From the NCBI GenBank assembly GCA_963575745.1, contig CAUYUJ010018569.1, positions 122,001 through 186,000 of the forward strand: a DNA stretch of 64,000 nt. Reading direction: 5' to 3'. The notes beneath the pieces are model-generated. The model ran no database searches and was not told where the DNA came from. It worked only from the letters and a program-made list of their open reading frames with translations. The position numbers and the translations under genes are program-made. This DNA is from Prorocentrum cordatum (lineage: Eukaryota > Sar > Dinophyceae > Prorocentrales > Prorocentraceae). The first letter of the stretch is position 1. The number at the start of each line of letters is the position of its first letter. Shown here one piece after another: positions 1 through 10,760 of this stretch.

Positions 1-539
1 GACGCGGCTGCCATTTCTGTCCAGCGCCCGCGCGAGCGCGCCCCAGATGCCCGTGAAGTTCGCGACCGAACCGGGCCTGCCAGGAGGCCCAGCGGGCATT
101 CCTGCGCAAGTCTTTCGCGACCCACGGTGCCCAGACAACCTTCAACAGCTACTGCGGGCCCCCAGCTGCACGCCACTGGCGAGGTCTCAAAGACGCGATG
201 GATGCCAAGCACGTGCGAGACGAATGCCAAGGGCTGCCGAACACGACAAAAGGTCCGCGGGTAAGAGGCGGCAGCAGTACCACTCTCCGCGCGGCCCCAT
301 ATCGCGCATGGAGAAATGAAATTGACCCAGCGGAGAGGCACATTGCTACGACGGAGGACGGCGCCAAAAAGAAGGGCCTCTGAATCGGTCAGCAGGGGGC
401 CTGGGGTTGCAGCTGAAGCTCAATGCAGGGACGCCAGCGCTCACGTGCGTAGGGCCTCTTTCCGGACTCCCAGGGCTGGCCGCGTGCTTCTCGCTGGGGT
501 CCGCCCTGAGGGGCTCCGCGAGGCTTCCTCTATCGTCCG
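1..539. other. No gene recognised
   Basis: No convincing gene. Frames are short and Arg/Pro-rich. This may be decayed 5' sequence of the RT remnant that follows, but no motif shows it. Confidence 0.4.
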
Positions 540-1840
540 CGATCCTCATGGAATTGAAATGGCCGTTGCTCTCAGTTCACATTGGGGGCCGATATTCGGG
601 TCTAGGACCTCCAGCGATCAGGCCCGAAAGAATTTCCTCGGTCAGGTGGCCCCGCGACAGCCCCTACTTCGGCATCGGCTTCCTTCTAAAGGCGTGCCCG
701 ATAGAACCTTTAAACACGCTAGACATTCTGCCCCAGGGATCGATCAACTCCGCCACCTCGAGTGGCGTGGTCTACCTGAACCAATCGCTATCCTGCAAAC
801 TCATGCGCCATCCTCGCGCGGGCCACCCAGCCCCCCCGGAACTCGACGACAGCCTCTCCGCCCTCCCCCCCAGAGGAAATGAGCCAGAAGACACCCGCAG
901 CTGCCTTCGCAAACAGGCCCAGGTGCGACCATTTTTCGCGCAGGGATACCGATGCCAAGATGCACGCTAGCGCCATTAATTTTCAAAACTGCGCCAGGTG
1001 GCCCGGTAAACGACACGCGAACTTCAACGAGGTTTCGCCCCGAACTTAAAATCCGGCACCAACATTGTCAGCGTCGACGTCGCGGCCAGGCAGGCGAGCG
1101 TCAACCTTCAAGCTGACATCGAGCACCCAGCATTCGCGGCGTGCGACGCGGGGGCGGCCTTCCCATGCTTGTGCCACCAATGGCAATTCGAAGTTATGAG
1201 TAGGCGTGGTCTTGCTTCTGGTTTTCATCATGTCATTCTAGCTGTTCACTTCCTCCCTCGGGTTGGTGCTCGCTTTCAGGGCCGACTTGTTTCTCGCTCC
1301 AACTTAGCTTCTGGGGCCCTCCAGGGCTGCCCACTCTCCGGGCCCCTGTGGGCGCCAACTATGGACCCCGCTCGCAGGTTGCTCAACCCGGCATCTCAGC
1401 GGCCCCAGGAACGACGCCACAGGGGCTCTCTTGGAGGATATGTTGACGATGTAGCGATGGTGATGTTGCGCGTGAGTGATCTGATGCACGTCGCCTATAT
1501 ACTGAGCGCTTTGTGTTGCCCAAACTGCAAAAAGTAGAACGTTCGCTCTGGGCGATTGCACAGAGCAGGTCAACCAACCAATCCGAGATGACTTGCGAAG
1601 GTAGGCCCCTCACTGGTCATACTTCAAAATCGATGGCCACGCCACGTACTTAGGGTTTGAGATTCAGCCACGCCAGCCACCATGCGGGGCCTGCGGCAGA
1701 GAAATGGTGGGCTCGCACAGCGGCCCTCTCAGCGTCGGTGGCGGCTCCCAGTGTGCTTTCAAGTATGTGCAACTCCATTGCTTTGCCCATGATCTTCCAC
1801 CTCGCCCGACTGTTCCCACCTCGCCCGACCGTTCCCCCTT
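540..1840 (+). pseudogene. Decayed LINE reverse transcriptase
   Basis: RT domain of a non-LTR retrotransposon, broken by frame changes and stops. Seen in order: a linker motif HWGPIFGS near 579-600 (frame 1), SAPGIDQL near 728 (finger region), PPRGNEPEDT near 866 in frame 2 (the FIPKG-like position), motif A CDAGAAFPC at 1142-1168 with the catalytic Asp kept, motif B SGALQGCPLSG at 1309-1341 and motif C YVDD at 1439-1450. A later YLGF motif near 1650 fits the thumb side. The order and spacing match RTs of the type with a D-x-x-AAFPS motif A. No intact ORF spans the domain, so it should be inactive. Its 5' part is lost or lies outside the window. Assignment to RT is firm; the clade is inference. 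Confidence 0.75.
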
Positions 1841-2882
1841 CCACCACGATTCGTAAACCCGAGCATCAGGCTTTGCGGGGGCTCTTGCGAATCCCGCCTA
1901 ACAGCTCAGCCTCTCTGACATGCGAGCGTTGCCCAGCTTTGCAAGATTGCCCCTACCTTCTCCCAGATTCTGCCATGGGCGAGCAGCCGCCGCGCGTCGT
2001 CTGAGAATGCGAATCACGTCTGGCAGCAGACACTACGCGCGCAGCGCACCCGCGCGCAAGATCACGCCACAACCGCCCGCTTTGTGCACAGCAAATGCTC
2101 TGCAGCTTGCTCTCGTCGCCCATCCTGTTTCGCACGGCGTCGAGAGGGCTCGCCCCCCCCCCCCCACCCCCCCCCACCCCCCGCATTCCTTGCGCCGGAA
2201 TGCCGGCGCGAAGCTTTCAGAGCCGCGCGCGATCACAGCATTCGCTGCGATGGGAGAGGGCCAGGATCCCCATCCACAACGCATCTCTGCCCGCGCGCCT
2301 AGGCCGTCAGCGCTTCCCGATGCGTTGCCGACTGCCCGTTTAGATGTTCAGCGCATGGCATCTTCGCACCCTTGCTGGACGGGTGGCGGTGGCGCAAGGG
2401 TGACGCGCGCAAGGAATGCCTTCTGCAGCTGAAGACCTCGCGCATGGGTCACCTCGCATCGCTCGCGCGCAGGCGCGTCACCCACCTCGTGGATTTGGGG
2501 CCGCGCTGCTCCAGATGCACTGGCGCTCCATGCTACGTGTTCGAGACTTCGCCACCACATGGCGACGCTTCATCCCTGACGTCGCAGAGACTTCCCACAT
2601 CACCCGATCGCGCAGCCGGGGCCCGGGAGGTCGTCGGACTACGGCGTGGCGGGGTCGGAGCTCACACGATTGGAACGTCTCGGGGCACTTGTTTCCGCGT
2701 TCTGCATGCACCACCTGTCTCGCGGCTTTGCGCAATTCACACCCGTCGATTACGCGAGGGCGGAATCGATGGTTCGTGCTGGTCGCATTCCGATGGGGCG
2801 CCAGCGGTGCTATGCCCTCCGAGTCTGATGCAGTCCCAGCAGCTCCTGTGTGGCAGTGAGAACACCAGTTGCGGGCGCTCTC
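1841..2882. other. No gene recognised; C-rich tract
   Basis: Contains a cytosine-rich homopolymer tract around 2152-2182. Some frames may be the decayed 3' end of the preceding RT remnant, but no zinc-finger or RNase H motif could be placed. Confidence 0.4.
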
Positions 2883-2928
<46 letters not shown>

Positions 2929-3056
2929 TTCATTATCTCTCTATGTCTGCCTCATGTTGTTTTGTTATGTTACTCTCTCTTTGTTTGTTCTCTCTCTCTC
3001 TCTCTCTCTCTATGTTCTTCTCTCTCTCTCTCTCTATCTGTCTTTCTTTCTTTCTT
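2883..3056 (+). repeat. (CT)n microsatellite with TA core
   Basis: CT dinucleotides at about 2887-2917 run into a short TA tract (2917-2929), then further CT runs at 2971-3045. No coding potential beyond Leu/Ser repeats. Confidence 0.95.
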
Positions 3057-3472
3057 CCACAGCGGCGCGGAGGGAGCGCTGCCCAGCGACCCGCCGACGC
3101 GCCCGTTAAATTTCAAGATCTGGAGTGCGTTCCGCCGCTCCCCTTTCCAAATGTAAGTTCTCATCGCAAGACCAGCCCCGCGGTGAGCTCCCCCGCTGCT
3201 GACCGCGGCAGAGGCCACGGCTCTTTCTATGTTGAGCTATGCGCTGAGGTCTCCCGAAAGTTGGGCCCCACCCTTGCCCAATCAGGCCTGTCTTGCACGC
3301 TGGCGCGGGCTCCGCAGGTGGTGGACAGGGCAGCGGGGGCGAGGGCGGGAAACACCCCAGCGCCACCCTGCGGGAGCCCACGTTCTCCTTTTGTACCCAC
3401 CGGAATGGCGCAAAACTCGGGGCGCGGCCACCAAAAGACCATCGCGTTTACGTCGTCTCTCGCCCCCCCCCT
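3057..3472. other. No gene recognised
   Basis: Unique-looking sequence between the CT tract and a TCC tract. No domain or motif recognised in any frame. Confidence 0.4.
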
Positions 3473-3524
3473 CCCCCTCCTCCTCCTCCTCCTCTTCCTC
3501 CTCCTCCTCCTCCTCCTCCTCCTC
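3473..3524 (+). repeat. (TCC)n tract at 5' side of element A
   Basis: Near-perfect TCC repeat directly upstream of the first base of element A. A second TCC tract follows the element's 3' end at 9327. Confidence 0.95.
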
Positions 3525-3658
3525 AGCCGTTCTGGCCCAAGTTTTTGGGCTTGCAGCAGTGCACCTTCAGAGCGGCCAAGTGCTGCTGCGAGCTGATTTT
3601 GGCTCGGTGATCAGTGAGCTCCTGCTGGAGCAAGACGAACTCTGCCCCGCGGGGGCGC

Positions 3659-4702
3659 ATGGCGAATAAGGATGTGGTCAAGGGTCCCAAGCTACCGTAC
3701 TGGGGATGCCAGACATGCGGGCTCACATCGAACTGGGCGTGCAGGCTTCGGTGCCGCTGTGGGGCCCCAGCCCCTAAGCACGTCATCGCGAAGGCTAAGT
3801 CGTTCGGCGGTGCTGGTGGCCCTGCTCCTCGCGACGCTGGTGGCGGCGGATCTGCGCCGAAGCAGGGTGAACGTCAGCAGTCTAAGCTTGAGAAGCAGAT
3901 CGCGGACATGCAGAAGCGCATCGACTCCTTCATCAAGGCGGCCCAACCTCGCGGTGGGGCCGGAGGGCCGCAGGGTCCAACTGGTGGAGGAGGTCAGCAG
4001 CCACTCTCTGCTCAGGGCGCGGAGGCCGAGGAGGATCCCTTGGTCACCCAGGCAGCTGAGCTCGAGGATGCGATCAAGTCTTGTGACAAAGACCACATGG
4101 CGACGGCGAAGGACCTCCTGCTGGCACAGCTTCGAGATGTGCGCGCCAAGTTGGAGGCCAAGAAGTCGGATATCACGATACACACTAATGTCGGGCACAG
4201 GTTGGCGAAAGCCAAGAAGCGCCAGGCTCAAATCGCTGAAGAGCTGCGCCTCCAGAATGAGTCGATCAAGGAGGCGGAGGCCAAGCGTGATGATTTGGTG
4301 GCAAAGCAAAAAGCATTGGATGCGGAGGTCAAGGCTCTCAACCAGCAGCTCGTGGATTCCATGTCACAGGATGCTCCTGGTCGTGCTGTTCCCCGTGTCC
4401 CAAGCTTGGAGCTGCCCACGGAGGTTCTTCAGGGCAAGGATGAAATCAAAGAGATGCTGGAGTCCCAGGCCTTCAAGGACTACGAGAAGCTCTTCATGGA
4501 GAATGCTAAGAAGGCGGCCAGTGACAGTAAAGATGGTGTCACTGAACCTGCGCCTATGGATGATGATGAGGAGCTGGGCGCTTGCTTCCAGGACGCAGCC
4601 GACGTCGAGGCTTTCTGGGAGAAGCACAAGGGTGACAAGCGAGCGATTGTGGAAGCGCTGTCGGCAGCCCGACTCAAACGCCCACGCACAGCTCAGCTTT
4701 GA
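3659..4702 (+). CDS. Element A ORF1, zinc-finger coiled-coil protein
   Basis: Predicted 347-aa ORF1 product of the LINE, presumably an RNA-binding chaperone of the retrotransposition particle. Start chosen at ATG 3659; an upstream in-frame alternative begins at 3614. Residues 15-34 hold W15, C17, C20, N25, C28, C32 and C34, resembling a RanBP2/NZF-type zinc finger (W-x-C-x2-C ... N ... C) except that the last pair is C-x-C, with C28 a possible substitute ligand. A Gly-rich linker follows, then long Lys/Glu/Ala-rich helices (about 75-100 and 145-250) likely to form coiled coils, and an acidic C-terminal part. No CCHC knuckle or esterase domain is seen. The frame is intact. ORF2 follows without a clean start. 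The element role comes from context; RNA binding is inference. Confidence 0.7.
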   Translation: MANKDVVKGPKLPYWGCQTCGLTSNWACRLRCRCGAPAPKHVIAKAKSFGGAGGPAPRDAGGGGSAPKQGERQQSKLEKQIADMQKRIDSFIKAAQPRGGAGGPQGPTGGGGQQPLSAQGAEAEEDPLVTQAAELEDAIKSCDKDHMATAKDLLLAQLRDVRAKLEAKKSDITIHTNVGHRLAKAKKRQAQIAEELRLQNESIKEAEAKRDDLVAKQKALDAEVKALNQQLVDSMSQDAPGRAVPRVPSLELPTEVLQGKDEIKEMLESQAFKDYEKLFMENAKKAASDSKDGVTEPAPMDDDEELGACFQDAADVEAFWEKHKGDKRAIVEALSAARLKRPRTAQL

Positions 4703-5458
4703 CGATCATCGGTTATGCGGAAATGATGATGCTGGATGGTCGCAGCCATTCGCAGTACTTGGTGAAGCGCAGTGGCCCACTCTCCAGCAAGCAGTGCTCG
4801 CCCCGCCCAAGAAAGGCGGTCCACGTATGGAGGCGGCGAGTGGGAGTGCACACTGTGATCCAGGGCCAGCACGGGCAGTTCGACCAGTCGACCCGCTGCG
4901 CGTGCCCACCGTTTTGACCGATGATGCATTCGATTTTTACGTGATGCACTTCGGAGTTGACTGGACAGTCCAGCGGCAGAACTCGTTGCGCATCCAGTGG
5001 CGCCTGTTCGACTACCTGCTCTACGGCAGCTTCGACGATGATCAAGCGGTTGGCGGGCAGGCACCTGTGCTGAGAGTCTCCGAGGCGGAGGCTCAGGGTA
5101 GTTTTGTGCAGTCGGCCATGATAGGCCATGTCTCCCCGCCCCTGTCCGACCTGGCGCACCTTGCGGTCGGGGCCCTTGCGGCTAAGAGGGCAGGGGCGTG
5201 TACTCTCACGGAGACTCGGTCTGGCCAAGCTTTTGTGGTCCCCGGGGCCGTTTGTAGCGACCCCGAGACCCAGCTGGGCAACGTTTGTGGCGCCTCTGCG
5301 GCGCATCCTGATCCCCACCTGGCGCTGGATCCAACTCGAAATCTCAGCTGCAGAGCGGAAGGGGTCGTTGGAAAGGGGGCCGCCCAGCAGCAGCAGAGCG
5401 TGCGCTCAGCTGCTCCTGGTGCTGCAGGCCCCACCCCCTCTCCCAGTGGCATGCCGTT
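4703..5458 (+). pseudogene. Element A ORF2, N-terminal segment
   Basis: Frame 3 stays open from before the ORF1 stop to 5684 and has ordinary amino-acid composition from about 4710 (for example DDAFDFYVMHFGVDW near 4919). The first ATG in this frame is at 4827. The segment lies between ORF1 and the endonuclease, so it is read as the N-terminus of ORF2. The endonuclease itself is in frame 2, so a frame change must lie between about 5140 and 5460. No domain was recognised here. Confidence 0.5.
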
Positions 5459-6334
5459 GTGTTCGGGTTTCAAGATTTCGAAATTCGGGGCCGTCTGTCC
5501 GCCGCCAACGTGTCATTTAAAGCTGATGACCATCCAGGGCAGGTTTTTGAGTGTTACAACGGTAATAGCTGGAGGACCCTCGAGAAACGTCTCACTCGGT
5601 CGGAAGCTTTGGTGCTGTTCGCTCAAGAGGTCGGGTTTACGGATGAGATGCAAGGGGGCAAGACGGCCAAGGCGCTCTCGTTAGGTTGGCACCTTCTCTG
5701 CACGTCGTCAATACCATGCGAAGGAGGCCAGACATCTGCAGGAGTGGCGATCTTCGCGCGTACGTCGGTAGGTATTCGGTGGCCATCGTGGTGCCCCAAG
5801 GGAGTGCTGGTTCCCCATAGGCTCATCGTTGTCGAGTTGGATATTCCCCAGTGGCCCAAAGCCCTTGTGGCTGCGTGTGCGTACCTGTATCATTCGGAAG
5901 GCCTCAGCAAACGCAATTTGGATATCCTGAAACGGGCGGGGGAGTGCTTAGAGGGCCAGCATCTAGCTATTATGGGTGGCGATTGGAACTTTCACGAATC
6001 GATCCTAGAACTGTCGGGGATGCCGAGGAAAGCCAACATGGTCATTTTGAAGCCACCAGTCGAAACATGCTCGGCACCAGCGGCTAATTCGTTCATTGAT
6101 TATTTCGCGGTCTCGCCGGCGGTGGCGAAGTTGGTTGACAAGACCATCACCGTCACCACATGGCCGCACCGACCACACAAGCCTGTCCAGTTGCACTTCA
6201 AGCCAGGTGTCAGTGGGATCAAACAGTTAGTGTACCAGACTCATCAGAGGCTGCCTCGGGAGCTTCCTGTGGGCCCCTCTCCCCTGCCTCCTTCTTGGGT
6301 GGTCCCGCGGGCCTTTGCAGGCGGTGAGAGCTGA
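5459..6334 (+). pseudogene. Element A endonuclease domain
   Basis: Endonuclease/exonuclease/phosphatase-type domain, which in LINEs nicks target DNA to prime reverse transcription. Visible motifs in order: CYNGNSW (metal-site Asn), LFAQEV (catalytic Gln-Glu pair), GGQTSAGVAIFAR, MGGDWNFH (the GDxN motif), SFIDYFAVS (iDyf motif) and PHKPVQL, where the usual final S-D-H is P-H. The frame begins with a non-AUG codon and ends at TGA 6332-6334, so it depends on upstream ORF2. It ends abruptly about 40 nt before RT motif A in another frame, showing that the linker and RT fingers are deleted. The domain call is firm; activity is unlikely in this copy. Confidence 0.75.
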
Positions 6335-9182
6335 AGCCGAAGAAGGGGGCGGTGGAGTCACGGGGGGTTTCTCGTGGGATGGCTCCAAATACTACGAGTC
6401 GTTCAGGCTCGCCACCCTTCGCGATCGATCCTTGGCTGCGGGGCTGCCAGCTGTCATGGTGAAGGTCACCTTCAATTTTTGGCGCGGGCCTAGGATCCTG
6501 CGGCTTGGCACGGATCATAGTCTGGTGCCTCTCTTTGCGACGTCTGGGTTGCCAGCGGGGTCATGTCTCAATGACATATGTGTCAAGGTCTATGCGATGG
6601 CTCCTTTCGATAAGTTTCTGGAGCGCAACCGTGACGTGGCACTGGCCTCGTACATTGACGATGACACGGTCAGTGCGTACGGCAGCCCAGATCACGTTGT
6701 TGAGGCCTTGGGAAAAGCCGCGGAGGACCTGCATGAGGTCTTCAAACGTGATTTGGGAGTCGGCCTTGCGACCGACAAGCTTTTCACCTTCGCCTCCACC
6801 CCTTCCCTGTCGCTACGGCTTGGACGCAGGATTGGAACGCTGGCTGGAACGGTGGGCTCCCGCGTTGTGTCTTTGGGGGTTGATCTGGCGCCTGGGGTCG
6901 AGCGTGGAAAAAAAAACAAGGTGTGTGTTAAGCGTAGGACCAGGATTGCTGACATGATTAGAAGGCATCGTAAGCTCAAGCGTCTCAGAAAGAGCCTTCC
7001 AAGGGACAAGGGTCGGATTGGGAAAATCTACACGGCGGGGGTTCGGCCTGCCGTTTCTTTCGGGGACACGGTCACTGGAGACACGGATGCCGAGCTTAAA
7101 AAGATTCGTTTGATAATGCTTTCCTTCCAGTCGCCCGCTCATGCGGGAGTTTCGGTCAAGGCCAAGACGGTGCTGCACGGCGACCCAGTCTGGCGTAGTA
7201 TGGTTGCCCCTGCCTTAGCTTGGGCCAGCGCCGTTTGGCACACGTCCACTAAGCCTGGCCTCGCGCACTTCACGCTGCCCGACCTTCGGCGCATGTGGTT
7301 GGCGGTGCCCAAGGAAGGACTCTTGTGGGGAAAAACCAAAGGCCCCATATCTCGAGCGTGGCTGCCCCTGGATAGAATCGGTTGGAAAAGCGATGGCCCC
7401 TTTATCTGGACTGACGACCGAGGGAATGAGCTGTCGCTCTTCTACAACTCCCCTGCTATGCTTAACGCCCTGCTTAAAGAAGGTGTCCAAAGGCATCACG
7501 AGAGGGTCCTGGGGAGCAGTCTCGGTTGGGGCGAAGGGGAGCGAGTTTGTGTTGACCCCATACGTAGAATTACCAAGGCTAATGGCAAGGGTTTGGGGTT
7601 GAGTGCCCAGGGCAAGTATATGGTGAGAGCCATGTTTTGCGACGGGATTTGGTGTGAAGATCGCGCTGTCCGTGCGGGGTACCTGTCGCGGGGCTTGTGC
7701 CCCGTTTGCAACCAACCAGACTCCATCCATCACCGTTTGTACAAGTGTGAGGGGTCGACCGAGATTAAGAATGCCCGCGAGGCCGTACAGGCCACTGACT
7801 TTTTCTTCCAGCAGGCACAGGAAGGTGCTCAGGAGTTCTTCGCAGGACTCAAGTTTCGGCACCCGTCTTCCTCGTGGCCTCAGCCGAGCGACGAGCATGA
7901 GCCTGCCTTGTTCGACGCTGAGGGCGCCCCCATGGACTGGATCGCCTTCAACCCAGAGGGCCTGAGCGTGTCAGGCGATGGCTCGTGCGTCCCACAGGCG
8001 GCAGAACAACTTGCGCTCAGCCTCCTCCCCATCTTCGTACCCCAGTACGGTGCTGCGTGTTACAGTGATTGTATGAATGCGGTTCGGTTGCACAACAGTT
8101 CCCCGCAGATGCAGCTTAATCCTAAGCATAAGTTTTCGGGCTTACGTCGTGGAGCGTTACAGCATATGCAGGCTAACAGATATGCGCCAGCAGTGTATAC
8201 TCCAGCACACCGTGATCTCAGTGAGATCGAAGCACTCCCTGCCCCCGAAAGATGGATCGGTCAAGCTAATTGGCGGGCGGACAGAGAAGCTAAGCAAGCA
8301 ATTTTGTTACACCCTCAGCCAGCTCAGGCCGAGTGGGATGCAGTAAGTAGCTCGATCAGAGATCTCGAAACGGTGGCACGACTCTCTGCGGAGATTTTGC
8401 CGCTGTTTCCGAGGGCCCAGCACCAGAGGCCTCTGAAGCAAGACAAGCGCGTCAAACTTTTTAGATCAGCTGACGGCCGGCATGCCTGGGAGCCCTGGTT
8501 ATGGGGCCACAGGTGCAGCAATTGTCTCTGTTTTTATAGTGGTAGTGAGGACTCCAGGCCCGAGGTCGGATGTTCGGGGTTTCCGCGTCTGGTGCAGGAG
8601 CTCTTGACCTCTCCCCCGAACCACGGCCACCAGCTGGCCAGTACCCAGGTGGCGGACCAGGAAAGCCCTCTTTTGTTTTGTATGCTGCGTGGATATTTCG
8701 GGCAGCATCGAATTCATATGTTGGCTAAGCGGTGTGTGAAGCCACGCACGGACGAGCAGCGTAGCAGTGCTGGCACCACGGCCCTCAGGAGGCTGAGGCA
8801 TGGGCTCCACCCCAAGAAGCCGTTGGCGGTGTCTTGTGCTGCGGTCGAGGCGGCGAATCCAACCGTGGTGGCGGAGTACATAGCCGCCAATCGCCCCCTC
8901 TCCATCCCAGCTGCTGCTCGTCCGCTCCAGTCTCTTGCTGCCGTCAGTGCCCGTGTTCGGGCTAGAGTCGGGGGCGGGGGCGGTGGTGGCAGCGGGGCGG
9001 GGGATGAGTCGCGCAGGCCCTCCGCAGGCGCGCCGCGCTCAGGTTCCCGCGCGTCGGCGGCGAGCGGTCGCAGCAGGACCAGCTGCGGACCCGCCGCCGC
9101 CGCCGCGGGCCCGAGAAAGGAGCAGGAGGTGGAGGATCCCCTCCTCTCGTCGTCGGGCCCCTTTTCAGATGATAGTGACTAA
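6315..9182 (+). pseudogene. Element A RT palm, zinc finger and RNase H
   Basis: An open frame of 955 codons that starts inside ORF2 rather than at a true AUG. Residue numbers count from 6315. RT motif A is FSWDGSKYYES (Asp about residue 22, 6378-6380), motif B is TSGLPAGSCLND and motif C is YIDD (about 113-116, 6651-6662). The finger motifs that should precede motif A are missing. A zinc knuckle CPVCNQPDSIHHRLYKC lies near 462-480. An RNase H-like domain spans about 540-665 with SGDGSC, YSDCMNAV and a final NWRADREAK box. A second Cys cluster (HRCSNCLC) is near 732, and the C-terminus is Gly/Ala/Ser-rich. The long frame suggests fairly recent activity before the deletion. It could still supply RNase H, but not a complete RT. 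Confidence 0.75.
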
Positions 9183-9326
9183 GGGGGCGAGGCCAGGTTC
9201 GACTCGAGACTATGCCCTCGGGCGTGGTCCAGGGTCGGGCCTGCGCTGTCCCCAGTCCCAGCGGCGTCGGTTTAGATGTCGTTGTACTGGTTCGGCCCAT
9301 GGTGGCCCCCCCCCCAAAAAAAAAAA

Positions 9327-9870
9327 CTCCTCCTCCTCCTCCTCCTCCTCCTCCTCCCTCCTCCTCCTCTTCCTCCTCCTCCTCCTCCTCCTCCTCCTCC
9401 TCCTCCTCCTCCCCCTCCCCCTCCGCCTCCTCCTCCTCCTCCTCCTCCTCCTCCTCCTCCTTCCCCTCGTCCTCTTCCCCCCCCCCCCCCCCCCCATCCT
9501 CCTCCTCCTCTTCCTCCTCCTCCTCCTCCTCCTCCCCCTCCTCCTTCTCCTCCTCCTCCTCCTCCCTCTCCTCCTCTTCCCTCCTCCTCTTCCTCCTCCT
9601 CCTCCTCTCCTCCTCTCCTCCTCCTCCTCCTCCTCCTCCTCCTCCCCTCTTCCTCCTCCTTTTCCTTTTCCTCCTCCTCCTCCTCCTCCTCCTCCTCCTC
9701 CCCCTCCTCCTCCTCCTCCTCCACCTTCCTCTTTTTTCTCCTCCTCTTCCTCCTCCTGCTCTTCCTCCTCATGTTTTCTCCTCCTCCTCCTCCTGCTTCT
9801 CCTCCTCCTCCTCCTCGTCCTCCTCCTCCTCCTCCGCCTCCTCCTCCTCTTCCTCCCCACCTCCTCTTCC
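9327..9870 (+). repeat. Long (TCC)n tract at 3' end of element A
   Basis: About 540 bp of TCC repeats with interspersed CTC, TTC and a C run near 9480-9495. It starts directly after the 11-A run ending element A. Long Pro/Ser/Leu or Arg/Glu/Gly frames here are repeat artefacts. Confidence 0.95.
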
Positions 9871-10504
9871 ACCCCCTTATCCTCGCCGTCTCCGCCCCGA
9901 CCCCGATGTTTCCCGTGTTCACCCATCCTTTTCTCCCCATTTCCCTTTCCCCCCCCCCCCTCTCTCATCCCCCGCCCCCCTTTCCGCCCTAGCCCTTCTG
10001 TGATGACTCCTCTTCCTCTTCCTGTTCCTCTTGCTTTTCTGCCCCACATTTTGGCCTCCCCCCTCCTTGGACTTCCTGTCCATCTCCTCGCCCCCCCTCG
10101 CCACCCGGCCTCGCCCGCGCGTTCTTGTTCTTGGCGTCAATGCCGTCCGTGCACTTATTCCTGCTGATAACGCGCCCCGACTCGCGACCGGGGATTTGAA
10201 TTTGCCCGTCTGGATTTTCGTGGCGGTCGAGGAGGCCCCCATGCGGTTGGACGACGCCTCTTGCGTTCGGCTCTCACTCAGCTGCCCGCGTGTTCTGTCC
10301 CCCACGCCGCCACTCTGGCGCATGATGCGACCCCTTTCCAGCGGGATCGCTGGAGCTATTGCACACCGCCCCTACCCGGCCTCGCTACCAAGGATTCCCC
10401 CAATGTTTGTTTTCGTTGTTGAATGTGTTTGCGAGCTTGCTTGTTATGTTGTTTGTCTGTGGTGTCTCTGATTATCTGTCTACATGTTCCTCTTTGTTTT
10501 TTTC
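9871..10504. other. No gene recognised
   Basis: Pyrimidine-rich at first, then unique-looking sequence. A frame around 10130-10330 has a GDLN-like motif reminiscent of a LINE endonuclease, but nothing else supports it. Confidence 0.35.
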
Positions 10505-10760
10505 TCTGTCTCTGTCTCTCTCTCTCTCTCTCTCCCCCCTCTCAGTCTCCCTCCCGACATATATACAACTATACATATATAGATACGTATGGTTGCATGC
10601 ACTTGTATATGTGTGTATGTGTGTGCCTGTGTGTATCCGTATCCGTGTACGTCTCTCTCTCTCTCTCTCTATTGTGTATCCCTTTCCCGTTGCGTGTCTC
10701 TTATTATGTCTCTCTCTCTCTCTCTATATATATATCTATATATATATATGTATATATCTT
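10505..10760 (+). repeat. (CT)n and (TA)n microsatellites
   Basis: CT runs at about 10505-10545, 10650-10670 and 10709-10726, with TG-rich and TA runs between and after them (to about 10758). Confidence 0.9.

Larger units (their letters stand above)
3525..9326 (+). mobile_element. Non-LTR retrotransposon A (ORF1 + broken ORF2)
   Basis: A 5.8-kb LINE-type element with a RanBP2-type zinc-finger/coiled-coil ORF1 (3659-4702), then an ORF2 split by frame changes into an N-terminal part, an endonuclease (EN) part and an RT/zinc-finger/RNase H part. The 3' end is a C10A11 run at 9306-9326 followed directly by TCC repeats. The 5' end is placed where TCC repeats stop at 3524. Because TCC repeats lie on both sides, a target-site duplication cannot be defined. 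An internal deletion between EN and RT motif A removes the RT fingers, so the copy should not be autonomous. Boundaries are inferred from the repeat edges and the A run. Confidence 0.8.

Noticed and set aside
3590-3612. TTTTGGCTC near 3597 as another spliced-leader copy
   Set aside because: Only nine bases match, and the flanking CCGTAGCCA and AAG of the leader are absent.
9327-9870. Long open frames (over 200 codons) of Pro, Ser, Leu, Arg or Glu on both strands
   Set aside because: They come from TCC repeats, which are stop-free in several frames. The same applies to the other TCC/GGA, ATC, CGT and AAC tracts.
10130-10330. LINE endonuclease-like GDLN motif
   Set aside because: A single short motif without the Asn, Gln-Glu or Asp-Tyr motifs in order; chance cannot be excluded.
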